From positions 1 to 18,128 of the forward strand of contig CALLHT010000240.1 in NCBI GenBank assembly GCA_938009335.1: DNA of 18,128 nucleotides. Reading direction: 5' to 3'. Source of the DNA: an uncultured Rhizobiaceae group bacterium. Its GTDB lineage: Bacteria; Pseudomonadota; Alphaproteobacteria; Rhizobiales; Rhizobiaceae. The position numbers and the translations under genes were made by a program. A model generated the notes under the pieces. The model saw only the letters and a program-made list of their open reading frames with translations. It had not been told where the DNA came from and searched no databases. Shown here piece after piece: positions 6,578-14,031 of this stretch; positions within the stretch are counted from its first letter, which is position 1; every line of letters starts with the position of its first letter.

Positions 6578-7928
6578 CCAACAATTCGTTCATTATTGAA
6601 GTTGTTTCATTCTGGTTCACATAGTCATGTGTTCCCTGCATCAAGAACTCTTCGATGCTGCTATGAAGCCTCAATGCTTTATCTGCAAATGGGTCAGTTC
6701 CCGTCGCATATTCTCCAACCTGCACTAGCAATTCGATATCGAGATACTTCGACATCAATCTGCGGAGACTATTGGCTGCATCTACATGTTCAGGTGCCGC
6801 AATCTCGTTCATGAGACGGCTTTTACTTTTCAGAACATTGATCGCTGGATAAATGCCACTTCGCGCCAAAGAAGCATCAAGGATCAAGTGTCCGTCAGTC
6901 AAGCTCGCGACTTCTTCCGCAATCGGGTCATTCACGCCGTCGTTTTCATTAAGAACTGTAAAGAAGGTTGTGATTGAGCCTTCATGCGTTTTACCAGACC
7001 GTTCAATCAAACGCGGTAGCTCTGCATAAACAGACGGTGTAAAGCCGCTACGAACTGCTTGTTCTCCTGCTGCAAGGCCCACTTCGCGCAAAGCTCTCGC
7101 AAAACGTGTGACGCTGTCAAACAGCATCAGGACGCGATTTCCCTTAGACCGAAAATACTCAGAGATTGTTGCAGCAACATGCGCGGCCATGATCCGCTCC
7201 ATAGCTGGACGGTCTGACGTCGAAGCCACGACAATGGTACGTGCACGAACTTCCGGCGGCAGTTGACGTTCGAGAAACTCGTTCACCTCCCTACCCCGCT
7301 CGCCGATAAGGGCAAGAACTACGATATCCGCTTCGGAGTGACGCGCCAGCATAGAAAGCAGAGTCGACTTACCGGCACCGGCTTCACCGAATATGCCCAA
7401 CCGTTGGCCGTGACCTACAGTATTGAACGCATCAATAGATTTGATCCCCGTTTCAAAAACTTCATCAATCACAGGTCGATCAAGCGAATCTGATGCTGGC
7501 GGTGTGATCTTCATTTGTTCCATGTTTGAAGTATCAAGACCGGCTTTTTCAAGTGGACGGCCTAATCCATCGATAACACGGCCGATCAATGCCTCACCAA
7601 CGCTGATTGTGTAGGGTTCACCAGTACCAATTACCTCGGTACTCGCAGACAAGCCTTCGATGCCTTCTAAAGGCGAAAGAATTGCGCAGTCCTTCTGGAT
7701 TGCTACCACCTGAGAAGTAATCTCCACTCCACTCATCGCATTTCGGAGAATGCATCGCTCCCCCACAAACACATCTGTAAGGTTGGTTACGATCTTGCTT
7801 GCAGTCACTTCTGTAATTTGCCCGATCTCACGATGAAGCTTGGTCTGCGCCACTTGCTTCGCAAGATTCTCTAACGCGGCAACCAAGGGCACGCGTTCAT
7901 TGGCCATAGACTTCAACGCAGCTCCCAT
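6570..7928 (-). CDS. sctN: T3SS ATPase SctN
   Basis: This 452-residue protein has every motif of the T3SS/F1-type ATPase. The Walker A loop is GEAGAGKST (181-189), the catalytic region ALIGERGREV (206-215), and Walker B RVLMLFDSVTRFARALREVG (265-284, with D271). The T3SS signature S-L-A-R-S-G-I-Y-P-A-I-N follows at 353-364. The hexamer at the base of the injectisome unfolds substrates and strips chaperones. The ATG overlaps the sctL stop codon by one base (TAATG), indicating translational coupling; sctO overlaps its 3' end. Confidence 0.98.
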   Translation of the reverse strand: MGAALKSMANERVPLVAALENLAKQVAQTKLHREIGQITEVTASKIVTNLTDVFVGERCILRNAMSGVEITSQVVAIQKDCAILSPLEGIEGLSASTEVIGTGEPYTISVGEALIGRVIDGLGRPLEKAGLDTSNMEQMKITPPASDSLDRPVIDEVFETGIKSIDAFNTVGHGQRLGIFGEAGAGKSTLLSMLARHSEADIVVLALIGERGREVNEFLERQLPPEVRARTIVVASTSDRPAMERIMAAHVAATISEYFRSKGNRVLMLFDSVTRFARALREVGLAAGEQAVRSGFTPSVYAELPRLIERSGKTHEGSITTFFTVLNENDGVNDPIAEEVASLTDGHLILDASLARSGIYPAINVLKSKSRLMNEIAAPEHVDAANSLRRLMSKYLDIELLVQVGEYATGTDPFADKALRLHSSIEEFLMQGTHDYVNQNETTSIMNELLDG

Positions 7929-8599
7929 TACATAAGCTTCCCGGTTGAAGCTAAGCTAGACTGCTCAGCTTTTTGTGCACGGGCCGTATCTGCATGGAAG
8001 ACTTTCTTCAGCGCATCAATTTGCGAATCAAGCCCGACTTCAACACGAGCATCCCCATGAGAGAGTACGCATCGACCATCGGCTAATCCGGCATCAAGCT
8101 GGAACATAAACCCAAACTCTCTCAGGTTTTTCTTAGCACCAATTGCAACAAGACGCAGCCGCTCAAGAGTTTTGGAATTGCCATACACGATCAATTTGCG
8201 ATCTGTACTATACCCAACGATCGCATTTTCAATCGCGGCCAATGCCATTTTATCATGACCAATTTTGCCAACGATCGTGTCCATTGCATTAGTCAGCACT
8301 TCGCCTATCGCTACCTTTGACGACAGAAGTTCCATTCGGAGATTCAACGCAGCATTGACAACATTCTCAGAAATTAGTTGCTCTGCCTGGCTTTTGGCAT
8401 GCGCCAAGATTGCATCACGCTCGGCGGAAGCTTCTTGCCGCGCTGCTTCTTTGATTTCTTCGGCTTCACGTGACGCATACTCCAGCACCTCTTCGGGTGT
8501 TTGGGGTTTTGATGCGGTCTCAACCTGATTAAAATCAGAAGGATCTGGGGGTGTTTCACCGATAATGTTACCAGTATAGGCTTGTATATTATCAAACAT
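7928..8599 (-). CDS. sctL: T3SS ATPase stator SctL (YscL/FliH, NolV-like)
   Basis: About 223 residues. A long charged helix at about 35-80 (LEYASREAEEIKEAARQEASAERDAILAHAKSQAEQLI) precedes an E-type stator C-domain (RLRLVAIGAKKNLREFGFMFQLDAGLADGRCVLSHGDARVEVGLDSQIDALKKVF), the FliH/YscL pattern. SctL dimers tie the ATPase to the SctQ pods. The frame also allows a GTG at 8608, but that GTG forms part of the sequence AGGTGA, which is well spaced as ribosome site for the ATG at 8599, so I chose the ATG. It follows sctK directly and shares one base with sctN. Confidence 0.93.
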   Translation of the reverse strand: MFDNIQAYTGNIIGETPPDPSDFNQVETASKPQTPEEVLEYASREAEEIKEAARQEASAERDAILAHAKSQAEQLISENVVNAALNLRMELLSSKVAIGEVLTNAMDTIVGKIGHDKMALAAIENAIVGYSTDRKLIVYGNSKTLERLRLVAIGAKKNLREFGFMFQLDAGLADGRCVLSHGDARVEVGLDSQIDALKKVFHADTARAQKAEQSSLASTGKLM

Positions 8600-8608
8600 C
8601 GACTTCAC

Positions 8609-9226
8609 CTATGCCGCTAAACGAAGAGTGTCAGACCAAACAGTGTGCGCAACCGCACAAACAATTGCCGCGGCTTGTTCTTCACTTACAACAGCATTGC
8701 CGTTCGCATCTTCAGTGTCTGGCTTATCCAGCAGATCAACACGCAACCGCATCTGAGGGTAAAGATTGTTCTTCCATAGCGTAACGCAAGATGCGCCAGT
8801 GCGTTGAACAAGTTCATCAAGCCTACTCATATCGACTGAATAACCAATGTCTTCAATGTGATAATCACGCAATCCAACAGCGGTTCGCAGATCGTCCAAA
8901 GCAATCATTTTTGCCATTGGGTCAAAGTCTGCTTTGTTGACATTCTCGCGGAGAATTTTGCCATAGATCACAAGCCCGGATATCTTCTCAAGACGTTTTC
9001 TGTCTTGCGCACACGCTTGCAGGCAGGCTAGTTCGACATCCGAAAAACGTGCATCCAGTTCCAGTTCTCCGGAGTTTATAATTTGCTCGTGCACCCGATT
9101 GCGAAGACGTTCATTGTTAAACATTTCTTCTGCAAGTTCAGGGGAGCCAATCGCTTTACCCCATTCTTTATACCAGTCTGGGTGAACCTGATGGACGTCT
9201 GGAATGAAAAGAGCGCTACTGTTCAT
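8609..9226 (-). CDS. sctK: SctK-like sorting platform protein (NolU-like)
   Basis: This 205-residue soluble protein lies exactly where SctK (NolU in rhizobia) stands, between sctJ and sctL. It overlaps the sctJ stop by four bases (ATGA). The family is weakly conserved; visible support is the N-terminal HPDWYKEWG, central RLEKISGLVIYGKILRE and a C-terminal AAAIVCAVAHTVWSDTLRLA. SctK links the pods (SctQ) to SctD under the inner-membrane ring. Position is stronger evidence than sequence here. Confidence 0.8.
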   Translation of the reverse strand: MNSSALFIPDVHQVHPDWYKEWGKAIGSPELAEEMFNNERLRNRVHEQIINSGELELDARFSDVELACLQACAQDRKRLEKISGLVIYGKILRENVNKADFDPMAKMIALDDLRTAVGLRDYHIEDIGYSVDMSRLDELVQRTGASCVTLWKNNLYPQMRLRVDLLDKPDTEDANGNAVVSEEQAAAIVCAVAHTVWSDTLRLAA

Positions 9227-10014
9227 GATTGCTCCGAAGCGTTCTTAATATGTTTGACGTTCTTACGATTCCCGCCAGAGTTTGCTGAAAGATTGAAGCC
9301 GAACCACGCAACCAATCCTAGGATGACGATCAAACCGATATTCCAAAGACTGCTGCTTCCCAGGCTGGAAACCTTTGCATAGGAGGAGATTTGCGGAGCT
9401 GAATTGTCGTCAAACAAAGCAACTTCAACGTTCGAGTATTCTAAGTTTTCGAGGCTGTTTACGATCAAGTTTTTGATCACTGGCATTTGCGAGCGAAGCT
9501 CTACACCTTTTTCCTGGTAAATGAATACAGATGCGCGAGGCGGTGTACGCTTTTTCTCGAAAGGCGATGATTCAGGAACCATTAGGTGGACCCGTGCAGA
9601 CACTACACCATCAATTCTTGTGATACTGTCAGAAAGTTCCTGGTTCAAAGCATGCATAAAGCGCGCACGCTCTTCGAATGGAGTTGATACCAGCTTTTCG
9701 GAGCTGAAAACGTTGCCTAAAGAACCGAAGTTCTCACGCGGCAAACCTTTCTCAGACAGTGTGCCAATTGCTGAAGAGAAATCCGAACGAGAAACAGTAA
9801 TACCGAATTTGCCTTTGCCGTCGCCGGTGCGAGATGCATCAATACCGCTAGCTGATAAAACGGCGATCATCTCATTGGCTTCGCGCTCACCCAGATCTGA
9901 ATACAATTCAGACTGGCAACCAGCGACAAGCAGTAACATGCCAAACAGCATGGACTTGCCTAATAAGCCACTTTTACCGAGTGCCCTGCTCTTTTTATCG
10001 TTATCGTTTCTCAT
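9223..10014 (-). CDS. sctJ: T3SS inner-membrane ring lipoprotein SctJ (NolT/YscJ family)
   Basis: Lipoprotein signal with lipobox LLVAGC; from the start chosen here the acylated cysteine is residue 33. The two ring-building domains follow (YSDLGEREANEMIAVLSASGIDA near 37-60 and DGVVSARVHLMVPESSPFEKKRTPPRASVFI near 130-165), then a C-terminal membrane segment (NIGLIVILGLVAWFGFNL) and a basic tail. SctJ forms the inner ring of the basal body with SctD. An upstream ATG at 10026 is in frame, but GAGG sits at correct spacing only for the ATG at 10014, so I prefer the latter (263 residues). The gene follows sctI and overlaps sctK by 4 nt. Confidence 0.95.
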   Translation of the reverse strand: MRNDNDKKSRALGKSGLLGKSMLFGMLLLVAGCQSELYSDLGEREANEMIAVLSASGIDASRTGDGKGKFGITVSRSDFSSAIGTLSEKGLPRENFGSLGNVFSSEKLVSTPFEERARFMHALNQELSDSITRIDGVVSARVHLMVPESSPFEKKRTPPRASVFIYQEKGVELRSQMPVIKNLIVNSLENLEYSNVEVALFDDNSAPQISSYAKVSSLGSSSLWNIGLIVILGLVAWFGFNLSANSGGNRKNVKHIKNASEQS

Positions 10015-10043
10015 ATTTCCTCGCATCCGAAATTTCAGATTGA

Positions 10044-10496
10044 CTATGTTTGTCTGATTAGGGTTCGTGAGGTGTCGCCAACACCGCTAATAACCTGGTT
10101 CACCATCGCCATAAAAATGGCATGATCAAAGGTCTTTGAAAGCGCTGCAACAGCATCGTCCTTACCCTTATCAAGTCCGTTCTCTTTGACCGGGCTTATC
10201 GCTTCGTTGTCTGGAACCAAATCCTGTTTGTAGGCATCAACGGCTGATTGATCGCCACCAAAGTTTGGTAACTTTGAACTCAGGGTTTCAATTTCAGTGA
10301 AGACCGTATCTGCTACAGAATTCACGAAACCCTCATTGCCACCAACATTGGCAATCTCCGCCGGTGTCTCCACGGCAGAGGGAATGCCATTGATGTTTTC
10401 AGCGCCCGACTGCACATTCTGGGCGTTATTCTGCATGTATTGCTGAATAACCTTTGCGGTATCATTGCCAACAGCTTGAACTGGCGTAACTGACAT
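10044..10496 (-). CDS. sctI: Probable T3SS inner rod protein SctI (NolB-like)
   Basis: This 150-residue protein lacks a signal peptide, is rich in Asn, Gln and Val in its first half, and ends in a helical stretch (FDHAIFMAMVNQVISGVGDTSRTLIRQT). A C-terminal helix of this kind, with sequence ending in the export-gate-facing residues, is typical for inner rod proteins (SctI; NolB in rhizobia). Its place directly before sctJ is the nolB-nolT order. SctI joins the export gate to the needle. It begins 2 nt after the preceding small gene. Similarity is not strong enough by eye to exclude another early substrate. Confidence 0.72.
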   Translation of the reverse strand: MSVTPVQAVGNDTAKVIQQYMQNNAQNVQSGAENINGIPSAVETPAEIANVGGNEGFVNSVADTVFTEIETLSSKLPNFGGDQSAVDAYKQDLVPDNEAISPVKENGLDKGKDDAVAALSKTFDHAIFMAMVNQVISGVGDTSRTLIRQT

Positions 10497-10498
10497 TA

Positions 10499-10684
10499 TT
10501 AAGCTCCCGAGCTAGAGTTTTCTTGAGCAGTCGAAAGCATGCGTTGGATCAGAGCAAAAAAGATCGTTCCCATAGCGGTTTGCGCCTGAAGAGCGTTCTG
10601 GTTGGCCAGATCTGCTACATCATTCACTTCATCCAAAACGTCGTTGACGTTGGGTAGATTGTTTTGCGGGCCGTTTACTTCCAT
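10499..10684 (-). CDS. Small protein of unknown function, first gene of the long T3SS operon
   Basis: A 61-residue acidic protein (MEVNGPQNNLPNVNDVLDEV..., with a helical DLANQNALQAQTAMGTIFFALIQRMLSTAQ). I do not recognise it. It has no signal peptide or cysteine. An ATG at 10714 would add ten residues, but GGAG lies 8 nt before the ATG at 10684, so I chose the shorter form. It is 2 nt from sctI and 40-80 nt after a good promoter, so it is probably co-expressed with the rod. Size and position would suit a co-chaperone, a small early substrate, or a divergent filament or rod partner; none can be supported from sequence. Confidence 0.7.
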   Translation of the reverse strand: MEVNGPQNNLPNVNDVLDEVNDVADLANQNALQAQTAMGTIFFALIQRMLSTAQENSSSGA

Positions 10685-10724
10685 TTTCCGTTCTCCAGAT
10701 TTTGGTGTGCGCATCTAACAGTGT

Positions 10725-10771
10725 ATTATACGCAAGAACCGTGCCTAAAAACATCGTAGTAACTACTTAGA
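10725..10771 (-). promoter_or_regulatory. Promoter and activator site B for the sctI-to-sctU operon
   Basis: On the minus strand, TCTAAGTAGTTACT (10771-10758) contains the dyad GTAGT-T-ACTAC. A perfect -10 box TATAAT lies at 10730-10725, 36 nt after the G of GTAG, and no good -35 box is seen. This is the geometry of an activator bound over the -35 region. The same 14-mer occurs at 13939-13926. Confidence 0.65.
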
Positions 10772-10847
10772 TCTTTGAATTTAGACGAATTTTTCGACTT
10801 TCATTCAATCATGGTTAAGACGGCTACCCTACGTAAGCAGGGAAACC

Positions 10848-12956
10848 TTATGCTGCGTCTGTGTAGTATTCTTCTTCCGAAGTTTGGCCATATCCCATTC
10901 CAATCGTGCCGATCGGTGTCACCTGGAATTCACCAGATAGTTCCCGGAACGCCATCACATTAAATGCCAGATTATGCTGTTTCAGATATTGAGAGAGAGG
11001 CCTTCTGATATCCGTTTGTGTCATAATGACCGCAGGCTTTGCATTGAGTTCTTCTTTGCTATGTCGCTCAGCAACCTCTTTCAGCAACGTATCAGCCAAG
11101 TCTGGAGATGGGTTGAAGCTATTGTCTTCCACCTGCGGGTTGGTATGTTGCTTGATCGCATCTTCCAATGGAGGTTCGAGAACGAACGCAGCTATCATGC
11201 GGTGTTCATCTGCAAAGTTTGAGCAGATCTGACGTGCAAGTGCGAGACGGGCCTGTTCTGCAAGTTGGGTAGCACTACCGCCCGAAAGAGACCCCTCTAG
11301 TAGAGCTTCAAACAAGATCCTGCGGGGCATAAGCGGCACACCATCATCCAGCAATTGGCGCAGAACATTAAGGAGCTGCACAGGCGACAGAGTTTGCGAT
11401 ACCTGAGCCGCAAGTTGCTCATGCTCTTTCCCAAGATCGCGAATGATATCCTGAACAAGTTTGTACCCAAGTATCTTTGATGCTTTAGCAGAAAGCAGAT
11501 GCCCGGCTAGACGAGCCATGAGTTCACCCCTGCCGATAATTTCAACACCTGTCTCTTCTAACTTTGGTGAATCTGCTTCATCAACCCAAAAAGCCGATCT
11601 AAGAGGCCAGTTCTCATCGACTGGCACGTATTGAACCTCGTTTACATCTAGCAAGTCCTGTTCAGCGATGACAACTTGTACTCCAAATGGGATTTCAGCG
11701 TTGAAAACCGGCACATTGTCTAGAGAGATAACCAGCATTGATTCACCTAGGCTTGTGTCTTTCTCAACGCCATAGGTTGGTAGATTGATACCTGTTCTTA
11801 TCCGGCCTTTTGCCAATGCCTTTTCTCTTTCGACAATGAATTCTTCTTTGTCGAAATTGTCATAAATTTCTTCACCGACTGAAATCTTAAAGACATCGCT
11901 TGAGCTAACATGGATGGACTTTTCTGCCTCTTCCTTTGATGTAGGAAGCCCTTTTGAAAGTTTATCAATGTCTTCTTTCTCATCTTCGACACTGGCGATT
12001 TCCCTTTTCCGCAAGAAGTATCCTGCCAAAGCTAATGCAGCGCTCATCATAATGAATAGAAATGTCGGGAAGCCGGGAATGAAACCAAACCCCGCAATCA
12101 GAAATGCACCAATAAACAGTGATTTTGACTGACCAGAGAGCTGTTCGATGATGTCTGAACCAAGATCCTGATCTCTATCATTTGTAACACGGGTAACAAT
12201 CGTACCAGCACAAATCGCCATGATAAGAGCAGGCAACTGACTTACCAATCCGTCACCGATTGTTAGCAACGAGTAGACTTGGCCTGCTTCACCTGCACTC
12301 ATGCCTTCGTTCAGAATACCAATAGAGATACCGCCTAGAAGGTTGATCGCAATAATGACGAGCCCCGCAATTGCATCACCCTTCACGAATTTCATAGCAC
12401 CATCCATGGCACCGAAGAATTGGTTCTCCTTTTCCAATCTCTTACGACGGCGCGATGCTTCTTCCGAGGTTATATCGCCTGCACGAAGTTCCGAGTCGAT
12501 ACTCATTTGGCGACCCGGCAAAGCATCAAGCGTAAATCGCGCAGCAACTTCCGCGACCCTTTCTGAGCCTTTTGTGATCACAATAAACTGTACTGTCGTA
12601 ATGATTAGAAAGATTACTATCCCGACAATCACGCTACCCTGCGTCACGAAATTCCCGAATGTCTCAATGATTTGACCCGCATCAGCCTGAGAGAGGATCA
12701 TGCGAGTGGTAGAGATTGAAACAGCTAGTCGGAAGGTTGTGGCGATCAAGATAACCGCCGGGAAGGCCGAGAAATCATCTGGCCTTCGCAGATATACCGC
12801 AACCATCAAAATCATCACAGTCAACGAAATGTTTAGAACGATAAGGCTGTCAATCAGAACCGTTGGCAGCGGAATGATCATCACAAGGATGATGGTCATC
12901 AACATGCCGATAAGTGCGAGATCTTGTCTGCCTTGAATGAGCTTCAATAACTTCAT
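10848..12956 (-). CDS. sctV: T3SS export gate protein SctV (FlhA/YscV family)
   Basis: This 702-residue protein has the full family layout: about eight membrane segments up to residue 325, the conserved cytosolic loop RFTLDALPGRQMSIDSELRAGDI (140-162), and a C-terminal cytosolic domain that forms the nonameric ring receiving substrates and chaperones. Family motifs include the N-terminal RRPDDFSAFPAVILIATTFRLAVSISTTR and GDGLVSQLPALIMAICAGTIVTRV. It begins with an ATGA overlap to the preceding TPR-protein gene. No terminator is visible between its stop and promoter B, so some read-through is possible. Confidence 0.98.
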   Translation of the reverse strand: MKLLKLIQGRQDLALIGMLMTIILVMIIPLPTVLIDSLIVLNISLTVMILMVAVYLRRPDDFSAFPAVILIATTFRLAVSISTTRMILSQADAGQIIETFGNFVTQGSVIVGIVIFLIITTVQFIVITKGSERVAEVAARFTLDALPGRQMSIDSELRAGDITSEEASRRRKRLEKENQFFGAMDGAMKFVKGDAIAGLVIIAINLLGGISIGILNEGMSAGEAGQVYSLLTIGDGLVSQLPALIMAICAGTIVTRVTNDRDQDLGSDIIEQLSGQSKSLFIGAFLIAGFGFIPGFPTFLFIMMSAALALAGYFLRKREIASVEDEKEDIDKLSKGLPTSKEEAEKSIHVSSSDVFKISVGEEIYDNFDKEEFIVEREKALAKGRIRTGINLPTYGVEKDTSLGESMLVISLDNVPVFNAEIPFGVQVVIAEQDLLDVNEVQYVPVDENWPLRSAFWVDEADSPKLEETGVEIIGRGELMARLAGHLLSAKASKILGYKLVQDIIRDLGKEHEQLAAQVSQTLSPVQLLNVLRQLLDDGVPLMPRRILFEALLEGSLSGGSATQLAEQARLALARQICSNFADEHRMIAAFVLEPPLEDAIKQHTNPQVEDNSFNPSPDLADTLLKEVAERHSKEELNAKPAVIMTQTDIRRPLSQYLKQHNLAFNVMAFRELSGEFQVTPIGTIGMGYGQTSEEEYYTDAA

Positions 12957-13492
12957 GCTGCACCCCCAGTAACAAGAGCTCTAAACCGCTTAATCCAATG
13001 ACGAGCAGCTGACATCTTTCTTTGTTTGAACGCAACGAGGCCGCGGTAAAATGTGAGAATACTGTAAGTAGCAGCGTCGTTGTCATCCATATCATTGATA
13101 TCAGCAAGAATGAGTTCCGCCTGCTCCCAATTTCCTAACTTCATAAGCGCTAGCGCAAGTAGCCGTGCTGCTTGATGATCGGAAGGGTCCGTTTTTCGCA
13201 ACATCATCAAATAAGGAACGGCTTCAGCCGGCCTATTGTAACGAACTTGAACAGCAGCCAATGAAGAGAGAACTTCACGATCATGCGGTGTGAGTGTAAC
13301 CGGTGCACGCATCATATTGTCTTCGCTACTTTCAGCTGTAGCTGCTTTCTTTTGTTGTGAAGAGCCAAAGAGTTGACTTTGACTTGGTTGAGCTACTGGT
13401 TCGGGTTTACCAGGAACCGAATTCACAACAGTATCGAGTACCGGCTGCGAGCTTTTCTGCGTCGATTGTTGGACAAAATGCTGAAGCGCCAT
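12953..13492 (-). CDS. TPR protein upstream of SctV, probable SctY/Y4yS-type chaperone
   Basis: Residues 1-70 are low-complexity (Gln/Ser/Lys/Pro). Residues 71-170 hold about three TPR-like helix pairs (EVLSSLAAVQVRYNRPAEAVPYLMMLRKTDP; AARLLALALMKLGNWEQAELILADI; FYRGLVAFKQRKMSAARHWIKRFRAL). A TPR gene directly before sctV occurs in Yersinia-type systems (YscY, chaperone of YscX) and in rhizobial systems (Y4yS). The 4-nt overlap with sctV and the 1-nt gap from the preceding gene support a joint role. I infer that it binds the 136-residue neighbour; the extended N-terminus is longer than in YscY. Confidence 0.75.
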   Translation of the reverse strand: MALQHFVQQSTQKSSQPVLDTVVNSVPGKPEPVAQPSQSQLFGSSQQKKAATAESSEDNMMRAPVTLTPHDREVLSSLAAVQVRYNRPAEAVPYLMMLRKTDPSDHQAARLLALALMKLGNWEQAELILADINDMDDNDAATYSILTFYRGLVAFKQRKMSAARHWIKRFRALVTGGAA

Positions 13493-13493
13493 A

Positions 13494-13904
13494 CTATGCG
13501 GTTCCCTTTAATGTATCTGATTCAGTTTGTGTGCCAGAGATTAGATTGAGTCTCCGGATGTGCTCGTGGAGCATTACTTTGCATAGCTGTGATACGTCGT
13601 CCTCGCCGTCCAAGCCGTCCATTTCATCGAGCTTTGAAATTATTCTAGAGATATCGCCAATGAGCTGATCTTTGCGCCGATCTCTCAACGGTTGAATGTC
13701 ACCCGCTAATACGGCTTTGTTACCAGCAATCGAGTTGATTTTTTCCGGCGCTTCCTTTGGCTTCCTCAGCTGTTGTTTGCGAACCCGGGAGAGCGGCACA
13801 CCGCGCATTGCACCCGCAACATTTCCCGCATGCTTAGCACCACTAACTTCGCTAGAAGACGGCGGTTGAATTGGCAAATGAGTTCGAGGCTCGATACGTG
13901 ACAT
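13494..13904 (-). CDS. Small basic protein, possible SctX-like early T3SS substrate
   Basis: A 136-residue protein with a disordered, basic first half (PPSSSEVSGAKHAGNV..., RVRKQQLRKPKEAPEK) and a helical acidic second half (LIGDISRIISKLDEMDGLDGEDDVSQLCKVMLHEHIRRLNLI). I do not recognise it by sequence. Its place (small protein, then TPR protein, then sctV) and length match yscX-yscY-yscV, and it opens with MSRI as I recall YscX doing, but this similarity is weak. A GTAGTT-type site lies only 20 nt upstream of the ATG, so a promoter of the same geometry as elsewhere would start inside the frame; the next Met is residue 33 (13808). The start is therefore uncertain. Confidence 0.6.
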   Translation of the reverse strand: MSRIEPRTHLPIQPPSSSEVSGAKHAGNVAGAMRGVPLSRVRKQQLRKPKEAPEKINSIAGNKAVLAGDIQPLRDRRKDQLIGDISRIISKLDEMDGLDGEDDVSQLCKVMLHEHIRRLNLISGTQTESDTLKGTA

Positions 13905-13923
13905 GAAATTTCTTCTTCTAGAA

Positions 13924-13939
13924 CAAGTAACTACTTAGA
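13924..13939 (-). promoter_or_regulatory. Candidate activator site C
   Basis: On the minus strand, TTCTAAGTAGTTACTTG shares a 14-base stretch (TCTAAGTAGTTACT) with site B. It contains the dyad AAGTA-GT-TACTT and lies directly upstream of the SctX-like gene. No good -10 box is seen at the expected distance; TATCGA at 13896-13891 (38 nt from GTAG) falls inside the annotated frame. Confidence 0.45.
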
Positions 13940-13969
13940 ATGGTAAGCAAAACTCGTGCCAATACGCAG

Positions 13970-13997
13970 AAAAGCCTGCGTAGTGGTGACCACGCAG
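13970..13997 (-). terminator. Probable terminator after sctD
   Basis: On the minus strand CTGCGT (13997-13992) pairs with ACGCAG (13981-13976). Inner pairing GGT/ACC strengthens the stem with a small bulge, and GCTTTTC follows. It lies about 35 nt after the sctD stop. An overlapping alternative stem (TACGCAG with CTGCGTA, 13963-13982) is also possible. Confidence 0.65.
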
Positions 13998-14031
13998 ACC
14001 TTTAAATTCTGTGCGTTTGAAAATCTGGGCG

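Noticed and set aside
9521..10057. Plus-strand frame of 178 residues
   Set aside because: Antisense to sctJ, whose lipobox, ring domains and membrane segment are clear; low-complexity Ser-rich composition typical of a shadow.
10826..10842. CCCTGCTTACGTAGGG as a terminator after sctV
   Set aside because: Only a 4-5-bp stem and no T-run.
12301..12675. Plus-strand frame of 124 residues
   Set aside because: Antisense to the membrane part of sctV.
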